A stretch of DNA of 64,000 nt from a virus: IMG/VR virus record IMGVR_UViG_3300032246_002986, positions 22,541-86,540 of that record; one strand, written 5' to 3'. The notes beneath the pieces are model-generated. The model was not told where the DNA came from. It was given only the letters and a program-made list of their open reading frames with translations, and made no database searches. Positions 35,431-44,649 of the stretch are shown one piece after another; positions within the stretch are counted from its first letter, which is position 1; every line of letters starts with the position of its first letter. A program made the translations under genes and the position numbers.

Positions 35431-38400
35431 TTAACACGCTGCCTTGCCATTCTGATCGCCCATCATCATGCTGCCAGGAGCATTGGGGCTACCATTATTG
35501 GAACCGTTTGCTCCTGGAGGAGGAGTATTGCCTGTGACAGGAGGTCCAAATCCAGCATCGCTGCCTGCTGCATCTCTCTGTACATCAGTCTGATCTGCTC
35601 TGGCTTCTGTACCACCAGTACCAGTGCCACTGCTGCTGCCGTCCCCAGTCACGCTGCTGGCCTGAGTTGTTTCACCGTTAGCGCCTTGTTCTCCCTGTGG
35701 TGTTGTGGTTGTGGTAGTAACAGGACCGCTGCCATTATCCACAGTTGTTCTTGTCACAGTATTGCCATTACTATCGGTGGTGGTAATACTGCTACTACTA
35801 CTGACCTGGGTTCCTGGGCTACCGCTTACCTGGGTAGTGACAGTCACACTACCGTCAGGACTGGTGGTGGTAGTGGTATTATTGACCGGAGTACCGCCAG
35901 CACTGGTTGTTTCTTGCTGAGTGGAACCTGCACCGTTTATGTTGGTATTGGTGCTCACATTATTGTTGTTGGATCCAGCATTGTTGTTTACGATTTCTTT
36001 GCCATCGGCATCTGTGATTTTGACACTGCTACTGCTGCTGCTGACACTGATATTGGTGGATCCATCGTTATTGGTCTGCACACTCGTGCTGCTGCTTTGT
36101 ATGACATTGCCCTGAGGATCAGTGGTCACTGTCGTGGTGTTGCCTTTGTTGTCATTGGTTGTCACTGTCTTGTTTCCGTCGCCATCATAACTGACTGAGC
36201 TAGAGGATTTGTTGGTGGCCACTGGCGTTCCATTATCCAGTTTCACATCGTCCACTTTATAACTGCTTGCTTTACCTGTTTGGTCATAAGTGGTTACAGT
36301 TTTGGTACCGTTGTTAATATTAGTGACGCTCACGAGATTGCCATCTGCATTGGTTGTCACTACAGTGAGACCTTCCTGGCCTAATGTGGTAACTTTGGTG
36401 CCACCAAAGTCGGTATTTTTTACATCCAAGATAGTATCTGTCTGTCCTGCATTACCGGGATTAGAATATTTGGTGTCATTGGCATTTTCTGTGACATAAT
36501 TGGTGTTGCGACTGGTTGTTTCAGTCTGAGAATTCACAGTCTGATAGGGGTCGGTCACTGTTGTGGTCACTCTGGTATCCACAGGTGGGGTATAGTCTAC
36601 CGCCACTGTTTCAGTACCTGTGTTCGTGGCAGTGCTATCAGTGGCAGGTGGTAGTCCTGTTACTGGATCTACTACGCCTTCGTTGGTTTTGATATCGGCC
36701 GCGGCAGTGGCTTCCTGTTGGGCCACTGCGGTTTCTTTTTCGGCAACCAGTGCAGTCTCTCTTTCTTTACTTGCTGCCAGATCGGTCGTAGCTTCATTTT
36801 CCAATTTACGAGCTTGGTTACCTAAACTTTGGTTCTGACTGGTCAATGCTGCTGTTTGTGTTTTATAAGTGTCTGCATCAATCTTTCCGGTATCATACTG
36901 TTCCTGAACAGCTTCTTGTTTTGCTCTTACATCTGCCTGCTGCGCTCTCAAATCAGCTGCCTGTGCTTGTTTTTCCTCAGCTTGAGACTGGATTGCTTTT
37001 TCAGATTCGATCTTAGTATTAATCTCGTCCACTGATTTTTGTGCAGGCGGATCTAACTTAGTAGCACCATTTTCCTGCTCTACCTTCTGTGCGACAGTAC
37101 CTTCGGGTTCCCCTTCCTTTTTTTCCGGATTGAGATCTCTGGCATCAGCAGGATTTGATGCAGACTTGGCACGATTTGCTTCGATCTCATCCAATTGGCT
37201 CTTTTTCATTGTTTCGCCACTGACCGGATCACGTACCATTGGATCGTTGGCATCCAATTTTTTCTGTGCCTCTTCTTTGAGCCTGATGGCTTCTGCGTTT
37301 TCCTTCTGTGCTCGTTCTGCACCTCGGATCATCACACCGTTGGGATTCTTGTCATTTGCCACTTGCCTGTAAGCAAGAGCATTATTGCTATCAGATTTAC
37401 CAGGTTGTTCATAGATCTTATGGGTGGATACACCATTACCTTTAGGCCAGTTCTGGTCCTGGACCAGTATGTACCTGCCGCGTTCGTCCTGTCCTTGGTC
37501 CAGATATACCGCTGCGTGGTTGCCGGTGTCCCTGTTGGCATAGCTGCCTTTGTCTAGTGTGGCGATGACCGCTCCTGGAGGTGGTGGATTGTCGAATATG
37601 TTTTGGCTGCTCGCCGGTCTCCAGGTGCTAACAACACCGCAATCCGAATTATAGAAAGGATACATCACACATTGTCCGTTGCCCACGACCTTGCCCATCA
37701 GTTCTGGATTGGGAACGGAACCGCTGTATACAGCACTGGGAACGCTTGGGTTTATCCCACTGCCACTGTTGGTGTTGTAATCGGTGCTGTAGTTGGCACT
37801 GGAACTCCAGTTGCCACCGCCGCTGGTACCCCCACTGACATTGATACTGCCGCCGTTGCTGCTGCCTCCTGAGAATAGATTGTTGACAGCTTTGTTCACA
37901 TATCCTGTAGCGATACCAGTAACTTTATTGACTACAGTGCTTATGGCTGCATTTTTAACTATATTCAACAGACTGCTGCTGCCTTTTTGGGCACTGGCAG
38001 TATAAACCGGACTGTAACCTCCGAAACCAAACTGCCCACTGCCGTTCTGCCAGGGTTTGGTAGTGGGAGCAATTGACTGGATCAGGTCAGTGGGAGCCAC
38101 TCCCAGGCTCAGCGCACAACCGCCCAGTATCTGATTGTAGGTGTAAATTATCCTGCCTTGCACGAATTTTATCATTGCACTGATGAACGCCACACGGGTC
38201 TTGCCCTCTTTGAGGTTCACATAATCATTGGGCGCGATACCCACCAGGTTTTGTGTGAATCGGGCCAGGCTTTTCACGTTGTTATCAGTGACATTTGCCT
38301 GCAGATACTTGGCTATCAGTTGGATGCAGGTGAGTTTATTGCCCGAGTAATAGCTGTCGAACAGGCTGACGAATGCGGCTATGCCCTGTTCAGGCTTGGT

Positions 38401-40437
38401 ATAGATGGCCAGGCTGTTGGCGAATCCCGCAGCGTATTTGTCATCAGGACCATATTGCAGATTACCAGGATTGTTTTGCAATTCCCCTGCACTGTATTTG
38501 GCTTTATCTGCCGCGCTCTGTGTCTTGAGGCTCACATCGAAGCTGGCACCTGTACCGTAACTGACATTCTGCAATGGTGTTGTGGTGCTGTAGTGTTGTG
38601 TCTTGGGATATTGTGGATTGCTGGTATTGTAGCTTTGCCCATTGTTGATCAAATTACTCACTGCGGTCTTGATGGTTGCAGTAGCGATACCGTTAACCAC
38701 GCTATTGACCACCTTACCGAAACCGAAGCTGCTGCCTTGGCCTGCGTTGCCGTTGTTGTAGGCAGCGGCGTTGGTGTTCATATTGCTGCCTGCATTGCCT
38801 CCGGTCTGGCCAGTGGCATCAGGGATAGCACTGTCGCGCAATGAACCGGTGCCTGCACTCGTGCCTATGTTGCCAGCATCGCTGGCTGCTGCCGCTGCCT
38901 GTGCTGCATCATTGCTGCTGCTCTGTGCAGTGTTGCTGCTCTGCCCTTCGAAACTGCCTTGCTGGCCATTGTTATATGTCACAGGGCCTATGTCGTTGGT
39001 CATTGATCCATAACTTTGTGGTGTCATACCGCTGCCGAAATTATTGGTGGCACCGAACTCTCCAGCTGCGCCGTCTGGCTGGCCATTAGTGGCTCCATAT
39101 GTGGGCTGTGCTGCCGGATTTGCAACACCACCTGATCCGCCTCCGTTGGTGCCTTTGTGTCCGGTCCAAGGTTCTTTGGTGGGCATCTGCATAGGCATCA
39201 TCGCGCCGCCAGCGTCCATTGCTTTGGTGGCCATGGTCGTCTGGATAGTGGTACAACTGCCTTTGACATTGATGATGCCGCCGCTGGCCACCTGCAAACA
39301 TTTGTCGCCTGTGAGATAAGTGTTCATACCTTTCAGGTGCAAGCCCATCATGCCGCTGATCTTGGTTGTGCCACCGCCTTTGATGTTGACATCTTTGCCT
39401 TCTATATTGACCGCCGCGTCGGATTTGATATCCACACTAGCTCCGTGTATCTTTATCCCAGCTTTGCTGTCCAGATTGATACCAGCCTGTGCATACATAT
39501 TGACCTGTGCGCCGCTGTACACGTTGACATCGCCTTGTCCGTTCAATTCCACCCAAGCCGTGCCTTTGCTGTTGATGATGTACATGAAATCCTTGGTATC
39601 GTTCATCAGGATCATATGGCCGTTGCTGCTTCGCAGGCGGAACATACGGTTGTTGCCCTGTGCGTCACCATCATCCATCACGAATGTATGACCACCGCGC
39701 CTGCCTTTGGTCTGAGCACTGTATGTGACAGGATCCGGACCTTGATCGCTGCTGCCATCATTGGGGTCAGGAGCGTTCTGTTCCACATTTTGCTGTATGG
39801 GTTGGCCTGGAGTGCTGATACCGAAAACACTGCTGGGTGTTTCGCGGAAAGCACTGCTGGTTCCTGGTCCACGATCAGGGTCCTGTAACAAGCCCTGTGT
39901 GCTCCAGATCTGTTTTTGTATGTCGTGGCTGGCTTTCTTGAGTGTATGTACACTTGCTAGCGCACTGGGGTCAGCGCCGTTATCATAATATTCTACCACA
40001 GGATCAGGACTGCTGTGATCCACACTGGCACTGATGCCTGGCAACATATGCAAGCTGGGCCATTCAGGCACACAGGCGAAATAATATCCCCTGGCTGGGT
40101 CACCATTGACAAACATACACATGACTTTGGTTTCCAGATCAGGAGGGGTGAACCACATACCATAGCTGTGGGGCGCACTGGCAAAATCAGCGCCTTCCAC
40201 TTTGTCTGTGACACCATAGAACGGCGTGCAGTAACTTACACTTCTCCAGCTGCTGTCATCATCAGGGTCACCACCCAGTTCCGGGATCCAGACCTGCAAT
40301 TTACCGCTACGCAGGGGATCGGTATTGCCTTTGACAATGCCTATGAAAGGCCCTGGGGCCATCCTGACACCAGCTGCCGATTCGTGTACTGTATGACTTG
40401 CGGCTTTTCTAGCTTCTGTGTTTTGTAAGTTTGCCAT
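35431..40437 (-). CDS. 5: gp5-like baseplate hub/spike with two putative peptidoglycan hydrolase domains
   Basis: 1668 residues against 575 in T4 gp5. Residues 1-165 are the gp5 OB-fold type (PFIGIVKGNTDPLRSGKLQV, PPDLETKVMCMFVNGDPARG). About 270-390 is the spike beta-helix, with regular Gly/Asp repeats. About 649-770 resembles a lysozyme-like domain of phage tail proteins (NNPGNLQYG, TKPEQGIAAFVSLFDSYY). About 917-1010 resembles the BPSL0067 family of NlpC/P60-type amidases (GNGQCV with the likely catalytic Cys near 921, GNHAAVYLDQ with His near 974, VQDQNW). Residues about 1040-1250 are a charged coiled coil, and the last 400 are Ser/Thr/Asn repeats. It should pierce the outer membrane and open the cell wall. 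T4 places its lysozyme before the helix; here both enzyme domains follow it. Confidence 0.8.
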   Translation of the reverse strand: MANLQNTEARKAASHTVHESAAGVRMAPGPFIGIVKGNTDPLRSGKLQVWIPELGGDPDDDSSWRSVSYCTPFYGVTDKVEGADFASAPHSYGMWFTPPDLETKVMCMFVNGDPARGYYFACVPEWPSLHMLPGISASVDHSSPDPVVEYYDNGADPSALASVHTLKKASHDIQKQIWSTQGLLQDPDRGPGTSSAFRETPSSVFGISTPGQPIQQNVEQNAPDPNDGSSDQGPDPVTYSAQTKGRRGGHTFVMDDGDAQGNNRMFRLRSSNGHMILMNDTKDFMYIINSKGTAWVELNGQGDVNVYSGAQVNMYAQAGINLDSKAGIKIHGASVDIKSDAAVNIEGKDVNIKGGGTTKISGMMGLHLKGMNTYLTGDKCLQVASGGIINVKGSCTTIQTTMATKAMDAGGAMMPMQMPTKEPWTGHKGTNGGGSGGVANPAAQPTYGATNGQPDGAAGEFGATNNFGSGMTPQSYGSMTNDIGPVTYNNGQQGSFEGQSSNTAQSSSNDAAQAAAAASDAGNIGTSAGTGSLRDSAIPDATGQTGGNAGSNMNTNAAAYNNGNAGQGSSFGFGKVVNSVVNGIATATIKTAVSNLINNGQSYNTSNPQYPKTQHYSTTTPLQNVSYGTGASFDVSLKTQSAADKAKYSAGELQNNPGNLQYGPDDKYAAGFANSLAIYTKPEQGIAAFVSLFDSYYSGNKLTCIQLIAKYLQANVTDNNVKSLARFTQNLVGIAPNDYVNLKEGKTRVAFISAMIKFVQGRIIYTYNQILGGCALSLGVAPTDLIQSIAPTTKPWQNGSGQFGFGGYSPVYTASAQKGSSSLLNIVKNAAISTVVNKVTGIATGYVNKAVNNLFSGGSSNGGSINVSGGTSGGGNWSSSANYSTDYNTNSGSGINPSVPSAVYSGSVPNPELMGKVVGNGQCVMYPFYNSDCGVVSTWRPASSQNIFDNPPPPGAVIATLDKGSYANRDTGNHAAVYLDQGQDERGRYILVQDQNWPKGNGVSTHKIYEQPGKSDSNNALAYRQVANDKNPNGVMIRGAERAQKENAEAIRLKEEAQKKLDANDPMVRDPVSGETMKKSQLDEIEANRAKSASNPADARDLNPEKKEGEPEGTVAQKVEQENGATKLDPPAQKSVDEINTKIESEKAIQSQAEEKQAQAADLRAQQADVRAKQEAVQEQYDTGKIDADTYKTQTAALTSQNQSLGNQARKLENEATTDLAASKERETALVAEKETAVAQQEATAAADIKTNEGVVDPVTGLPPATDSTATNTGTETVAVDYTPPVDTRVTTTVTDPYQTVNSQTETTSRNTNYVTENANDTKYSNPGNAGQTDTILDVKNTDFGGTKVTTLGQEGLTVVTTNADGNLVSVTNINNGTKTVTTYDQTGKASSYKVDDVKLDNGTPVATNKSSSSVSYDGDGNKTVTTNDNKGNTTTVTTDPQGNVIQSSSTSVQTNNDGSTNISVSSSSSSVKITDADGKEIVNNNAGSNNNNVSTNTNINGAGSTQQETTSAGGTPVNNTTTTTSPDGSVTVTTQVSGSPGTQVSSSSSITTTDSNGNTVTRTTVDNGSGPVTTTTTTPQGEQGANGETTQASSVTGDGSSSGTGTGGTEARADQTDVQRDAAGSDAGFGPPVTGNTPPPGANGSNNGSPNAPGSMMMGDQNGKAAC

Positions 40438-40455
40438 TTTAGTTCACCTATATTA

Positions 40456-43251
40456 TTATGGTTGTAAATTATCTTCCGAATACCCAGGACTGGTATTAAT
40501 GGGCAAGGGAGGTAGTGCAGAACCGCCATACCCTGGCGGATTGGGTACGATAGTCTTGTTGTTGGCTTTTTCTGCCGTGGGATTGGTATTTCTATCAGAA
40601 CTGACCACGACTTTTTCGTCTGATCTAACTTTAACCGTGGTGCTTTCCGTCTGATTCCTGGTGCGGACATTCAACAACTTCTGAGTGAACTTGCCTCTCT
40701 GGAAATAACTGGTGACCTGTATCACGTTATATGTGCCGCTGAATGTGCTGTAGGCACCATCCTGATTGAACAAGCCGCTCTGATCATCGTAGTCGGTATT
40801 GGGGGTGCGGAAAAAGAAATTGAAATATGTTTCTCTAGTGAAATTGACGCTGCCGTTACCTATATAGGGACTGGGTCCGATTTCCGGTCCAAACAACACA
40901 GTGTCCTGGTCTATCCAATCGGGATCTCCCACTATGGTTATATCCAGTTGTATCATATCAGCGTCATTATCGAACAACTTGTTCATCAATTCGCCCACGG
41001 CGATATTGCTCTGATTGATAGTGGTGGGACCAGTGTTCTGTTGGTTGGCTAGGCCTCGTGTGTATAGATATTTGGGCTTGCTCCATCTGGGATCAGTGGA
41101 ACCATCATATTTGTCAGGCGCTGGTGGTGTATCTGATCCTGGAGTTTCATTGGTCTTATTGATGTAATTGGTGGGTACACCGTTTTTCAATTCGAAAAAC
41201 GCCATCTTGTACTCTATGCCCACATTGATGACATCTTTGTTGTCACCAGTATAGATGTAATTGTACTGTTTGACGATATCGCTGCTTGCTGGTGGTTTCT
41301 GCCCGAAACCCTGTGCATCTTGTCCCAGGATCTGGTATGGTGTCACGACGAATCTCACAGTGCGCTGGTAATAATTGGTAGCTGGATCCACGGGCCCCCA
41401 TTTGACCACAGGATTTATCTTGTAAGTATACAAGGGTTGATCCTTATTGGCACCATCTGGTTTGTGTTGATCAGTCATGAAGGTGCTTATCTTGATGATA
41501 CTGCTGATGAAATCGGTTATCTTGGTACCAGCCTGCGCCCTGAAAGTGTTGTTATTGAAATCTGCCGTGAGGCTTCCCACTTTACCAGCCTGTATGGCAT
41601 TGGGATCTTTACCGCTGGTCATAGCCACTGCACCAGTCTGGTATTTCTTGGGATCTGCTATCTTGGCATCGCCGATGGCTGGATCGAACCGGAATTCATA
41701 CACATTGGGCAGTGTCTGGCCCTTGTTGCCTGATTTGGTTTTTTCGATTTCGGCATTGTTGAGAGCCTTGTCCAATCCTTTGATAACAGTGGTGGTGCTA
41801 TTGGTGTTGCTGGGATTTTCCTGCACTGTGTTGAGCTCTGCTTCACGAGCACTCTTGGGTGCGGCGGTGGCATTGCCCTTGCTGCTGAGTTCTCCGTTGA
41901 ACAGGTCTTTGACCGTGCTGGCTTGTACTTCCACATGGAAGGGAATCACATTGTCCAGCACTGTCTTGGCCATATCGTTGCAGGGTATGGCATCCACATA
42001 ATATATGGCACCGCTGCTGCTGATCTTGAAAGTCATATTCAGGAGCGTCATTGGAATATACTTTGTTGTGTCTGGAATTACCTGAGGTATACCCTTATCA
42101 TCATAACCTAGGAATTCTATCTTGAGACAGAAGAACGTGGTGTCCCAGGTGCCATCTGGATTGACTTCCCTGCTGGCTGTGATCAATCTGCCCATGAAAT
42201 TGGCAGTGTAGGGTTCTGTCACTTCGAATTTGATCTTTATCACATCGCTGCCGCGGGTACGTTGTGTCTGTCCCACGATGGTCTGCATCTCCACATTGTC
42301 TATGCTGAGATCCGTGGGAAAATATTGGCTCCTCTCGTAGCCACCTATACCACCATCCGCACACACATAAATGCTGTTGGCCAATATGGCTTCACTGCCA
42401 CCGTCTGGATTGATAGCACCTGTGTACATCTGGTTTACAGTGTCTCGCGGTATCATATGCAGACTGATCCTATAAGTCCAGTTGACATAATCGTGTAATT
42501 TGTTGCCGCGTATGGTACCTGTATCGCTCTTGCCCTGCCCACCTTGATTACTGGGTTTGGCAGTGGCTTTGCCGCCACTGGTGATCTGGAATCCGCTGGG
42601 CTCCAACAAACCAGTGGGTCTGACCTGTGTGTTGGGATTGGGGTTACTGGATCCTGATTGGTCCAGTGCGTTGTATATGGGTTTGATGGTAATACCTGTA
42701 TTGCCGCCAGCCGGACCGTCTTCGAATTGCCCTTTATATTGTGCTATCAATTCTGGATTGATGCCAGACTTACCGCCTATCACCAGGGGTTTGGTCTGTG
42801 TTTCTGTTCCAGCTTTGGCAGCACCTGTGGCATCAGACGCCACAGGGGTAGTTGTACCACCGCTGTTGACAGTTGTGATTTTGCTTCCGTCCGTGCCTGT
42901 ATTGACAGTCGCCCCGGATGTTTGTGCTGCTTGAGCAGCCACGGGATTTTCACTGGCTGGTGTGCTTGTACCAAGTATGCTGGTAGCTACCCCTGTTTCT
43001 GAAATGTTGACTGTCTGGAAATATCCGGCACTGCCAGTGATGTAAGGCGTGTTTAAAGGCGATCCAAATCCTTTCCTGCCTAAACTGAGTTTGTCATAAC
43101 CTCCGTCCACTATGACTTTAGCCATGGCCTGGTCACGTTGTTCATTGGTCCATTCTTGTCCGTTAGCAGCCTGATATTGCTTGCTCAGATTTGTGATTTG
43201 CTGTTGCGCGGCTGTTAACTGATCTTTTGCTTCAAGGGTACTGGCTGGCAT
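40456..43251 (-). CDS. Baseplate hub-like structural protein
   Basis: 931 residues. The first 230 are Ala/Gly/Thr-rich and probably flexible. Two folded parts follow: one around residues 250-440 (KLHDYVNWTYRISLHMIPRD, YVCADGGIGGYERSQYFP, FLGYDDKGIPQVIPDT) and one around 540-880 (VYEFRFDPAIGDAKIADP, VVKWGPVDPATNYYQRTVRF, TIVGDPDWIDQD, FSGTYNVIQVTSYFQRGKF). The last pattern, a strand pair with a Gln-rich FQRGKFTQKL, is like the final strands of tail hub proteins that hold the tube. The position next to the gp5-like spike makes a gp27-type hub role plausible, but no direct gp27 similarity was recognised. Confidence 0.6.
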   Translation of the reverse strand: MPASTLEAKDQLTAAQQQITNLSKQYQAANGQEWTNEQRDQAMAKVIVDGGYDKLSLGRKGFGSPLNTPYITGSAGYFQTVNISETGVATSILGTSTPASENPVAAQAAQTSGATVNTGTDGSKITTVNSGGTTTPVASDATGAAKAGTETQTKPLVIGGKSGINPELIAQYKGQFEDGPAGGNTGITIKPIYNALDQSGSSNPNPNTQVRPTGLLEPSGFQITSGGKATAKPSNQGGQGKSDTGTIRGNKLHDYVNWTYRISLHMIPRDTVNQMYTGAINPDGGSEAILANSIYVCADGGIGGYERSQYFPTDLSIDNVEMQTIVGQTQRTRGSDVIKIKFEVTEPYTANFMGRLITASREVNPDGTWDTTFFCLKIEFLGYDDKGIPQVIPDTTKYIPMTLLNMTFKISSSGAIYYVDAIPCNDMAKTVLDNVIPFHVEVQASTVKDLFNGELSSKGNATAAPKSAREAELNTVQENPSNTNSTTTVIKGLDKALNNAEIEKTKSGNKGQTLPNVYEFRFDPAIGDAKIADPKKYQTGAVAMTSGKDPNAIQAGKVGSLTADFNNNTFRAQAGTKITDFISSIIKISTFMTDQHKPDGANKDQPLYTYKINPVVKWGPVDPATNYYQRTVRFVVTPYQILGQDAQGFGQKPPASSDIVKQYNYIYTGDNKDVINVGIEYKMAFFELKNGVPTNYINKTNETPGSDTPPAPDKYDGSTDPRWSKPKYLYTRGLANQQNTGPTTINQSNIAVGELMNKLFDNDADMIQLDITIVGDPDWIDQDTVLFGPEIGPSPYIGNGSVNFTRETYFNFFFRTPNTDYDDQSGLFNQDGAYSTFSGTYNVIQVTSYFQRGKFTQKLLNVRTRNQTESTTVKVRSDEKVVVSSDRNTNPTAEKANNKTIVPNPPGYGGSALPPLPINTSPGYSEDNLQP

Positions 43252-43252
43252 A

Positions 43253-43567
43253 TCAGCCTCCCAGCGACTTGATCAGGGTATTTTTCTGGGGCAGATAGAT
43301 GTGTGTGCCTGCCGTAAAATCCCACAGTGGATCAAGTAGAGTATTGGGGTTACGCATGGCGAATACCCACCACAGGTTGCTGTTGTGATACAGGTCGTTT
43401 GCCAATAGATCAGGACGCAGATGATAGGTGGGACTTATGGCAGCATAGATGTCATCAGCCTGTCTACCTATGGATCTGGGAACGAGTATGTCCAAAAACC
43501 TACCATCGAACAATGGAGTGTTGTAATATGGACTGGCTTGCCCGTAGTTTACCGGTGTGAATGCCAT
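43253..43567 (-). CDS. 53: Baseplate wedge protein gp53
   Basis: 104 residues from the ATG at 43567, which overlaps the stop of the previous gene by one base (TAATG) and has GGAGG ten bases upstream; a longer TTG start at 43576 is less likely. The gp53 family pattern is clear: RPDLLANDLYHNSNLWWVFA, RNPNTLLDPLWDF and AGTHIYLP, a LysM-like fold. In T4 (196 residues) gp53 clamps wedge neighbours together as the baseplate closes. As in T4, the gene lies just ahead of the gp5-type hub, here with one hub-like gene between. Confidence 0.88.
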   Translation of the reverse strand: MAFTPVNYGQASPYYNTPLFDGRFLDILVPRSIGRQADDIYAAISPTYHLRPDLLANDLYHNSNLWWVFAMRNPNTLLDPLWDFTAGTHIYLPQKNTLIKSLGG

Positions 43568-44595
43568 TATAACCAACCTCCGCTGCCACCTGGGCTACCT
43601 TGTATGAGACTGCCATTCACGAAATTATCCACACCGAATTCATTGCTGATTTTGTTTCTGCTCCATAGCGGTATGAGGTTCATATTGCAGTTGGCCAATG
43701 TGGGTACCTTTTGTTTGTAGCCTCCAACTTCACAACTGATGTAATCCACATCAGCAGGGAAACTGTAATCGAAGCTGCCTACGACTACTGGAATGTGATC
43801 GAAGGTGTAGGGTCCATATGCATCCAGGAACAACACCGGAGGTGGTGTTCCTGCCAGGCTGTCCTGTCCATAGAACATCTTTGTCACGGACCTAAAGAAG
43901 TGTATCACTGCCACTATGTATTCCGCTTCGGCAGGATAGTTTGCACTGAATTGGCCATTGATACCGATGCTGTTGACAGAACTGTGTTGGTAAAGCGGAG
44001 TGGAATAATTGGTATGTACCAGGTTTTGCATTTCATAACTGGCAGTGTGGCTCACTGTTATGGTGGGCGTGATGGGGAACAACACACCGCCTATTTGATT
44101 CAGTGGTGCAAGTATGCTGCTCTGTCCTATGAATTTACCGCTTTGATCGTAAATGATCACACGATCTTCTGTGTCATCAGCAAATGCTGTGCTGCTGTTG
44201 CCGCTTGCTGGTCTTAGCATACTACCGTTGCTGGCTCCAGGAGGATAACCGCTTCCACTGAGCCTGTTGACCGCGGGTGATAATGTGTTGTTCAAAACAT
44301 TGTTCACAATGTTGACACCAGCATTGATAGCTGTGCTGACAACTGCTGTCTTGAGAGTCTGAGTGCCGTAATAGGCCAGATTGTTTATACCGTAATTGTA
44401 ATAGTTTTGTGCAGGTAGGTTATAACCTATGGTTCCTGGCAAGGGATTTGCAGGATTATACCCATTATATGTGGCCAGGTTATAATTGGTGTAGTAGGGT
44501 TGACTGGCGCTGATACCAGCAGTGTTAAACCCTGTTTGGTTTACCTGTGGCGTTCTGCTGTAATATTGACTGGGTGTATAAGTGAAATTTACCAT
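43567..44595 (-). CDS. Baseplate or tail-tube-associated structural protein
   Basis: 342 residues. The first 130 are Tyr/Asn/Gly-rich and flexible; the rest is compact, with EAEYIVAVIHFFRSVTKMFY, GTPPPVLFLDAYG, VVVGSFDYSFPADVDYISCE and a final NMNLIPLWSRNKISNEF. The last features resemble tube-cap or hub proteins of aquatic T4-like phages (recalled, not searched). T4 gp48 or gp54 would be candidates. It is the first gene of the late minus-strand baseplate block, 17 bases downstream of a late promoter AATAAATA, and is translationally coupled to gp53. Confidence 0.6.
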   Translation of the reverse strand: MVNFTYTPSQYYSRTPQVNQTGFNTAGISASQPYYTNYNLATYNGYNPANPLPGTIGYNLPAQNYYNYGINNLAYYGTQTLKTAVVSTAINAGVNIVNNVLNNTLSPAVNRLSGSGYPPGASNGSMLRPASGNSSTAFADDTEDRVIIYDQSGKFIGQSSILAPLNQIGGVLFPITPTITVSHTASYEMQNLVHTNYSTPLYQHSSVNSIGINGQFSANYPAEAEYIVAVIHFFRSVTKMFYGQDSLAGTPPPVLFLDAYGPYTFDHIPVVVGSFDYSFPADVDYISCEVGGYKQKVPTLANCNMNLIPLWSRNKISNEFGVDNFVNGSLIQGSPGGSGGWL

Positions 44596-44612
44596 AATTA
44601 AATACCTTATTA

Positions 44613-44620
44613 TATTTATT
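44613..44620 (-). promoter_or_regulatory. Late promoter, AATAAATA, divergent from gp55
   Basis: AATAAATA on the minus strand, 17 bases before the ATG at 44595. It starts the baseplate block and lies inside the 54-bp gap shared with the gp55 promoter on the other strand, on the same bases as that promoter's -35 region. Confidence 0.75.
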
Positions 44621-44643
44621 CTTTAATAATATGGCTATATAAT
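44615..44643 (+). promoter_or_regulatory. Host-type promoter of gp55, predicted leaderless
   Basis: A perfect TATAAT box (44638-44643) is followed by six bases and then the ATG at 44650, so +1 should be the start codon. At 17-bp spacing the -35 is TTTATT (44615-44620), a weak match that coincides with the late promoter of the opposite strand. Confidence 0.55.
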
Positions 44644-44649
44644 GGTAGA

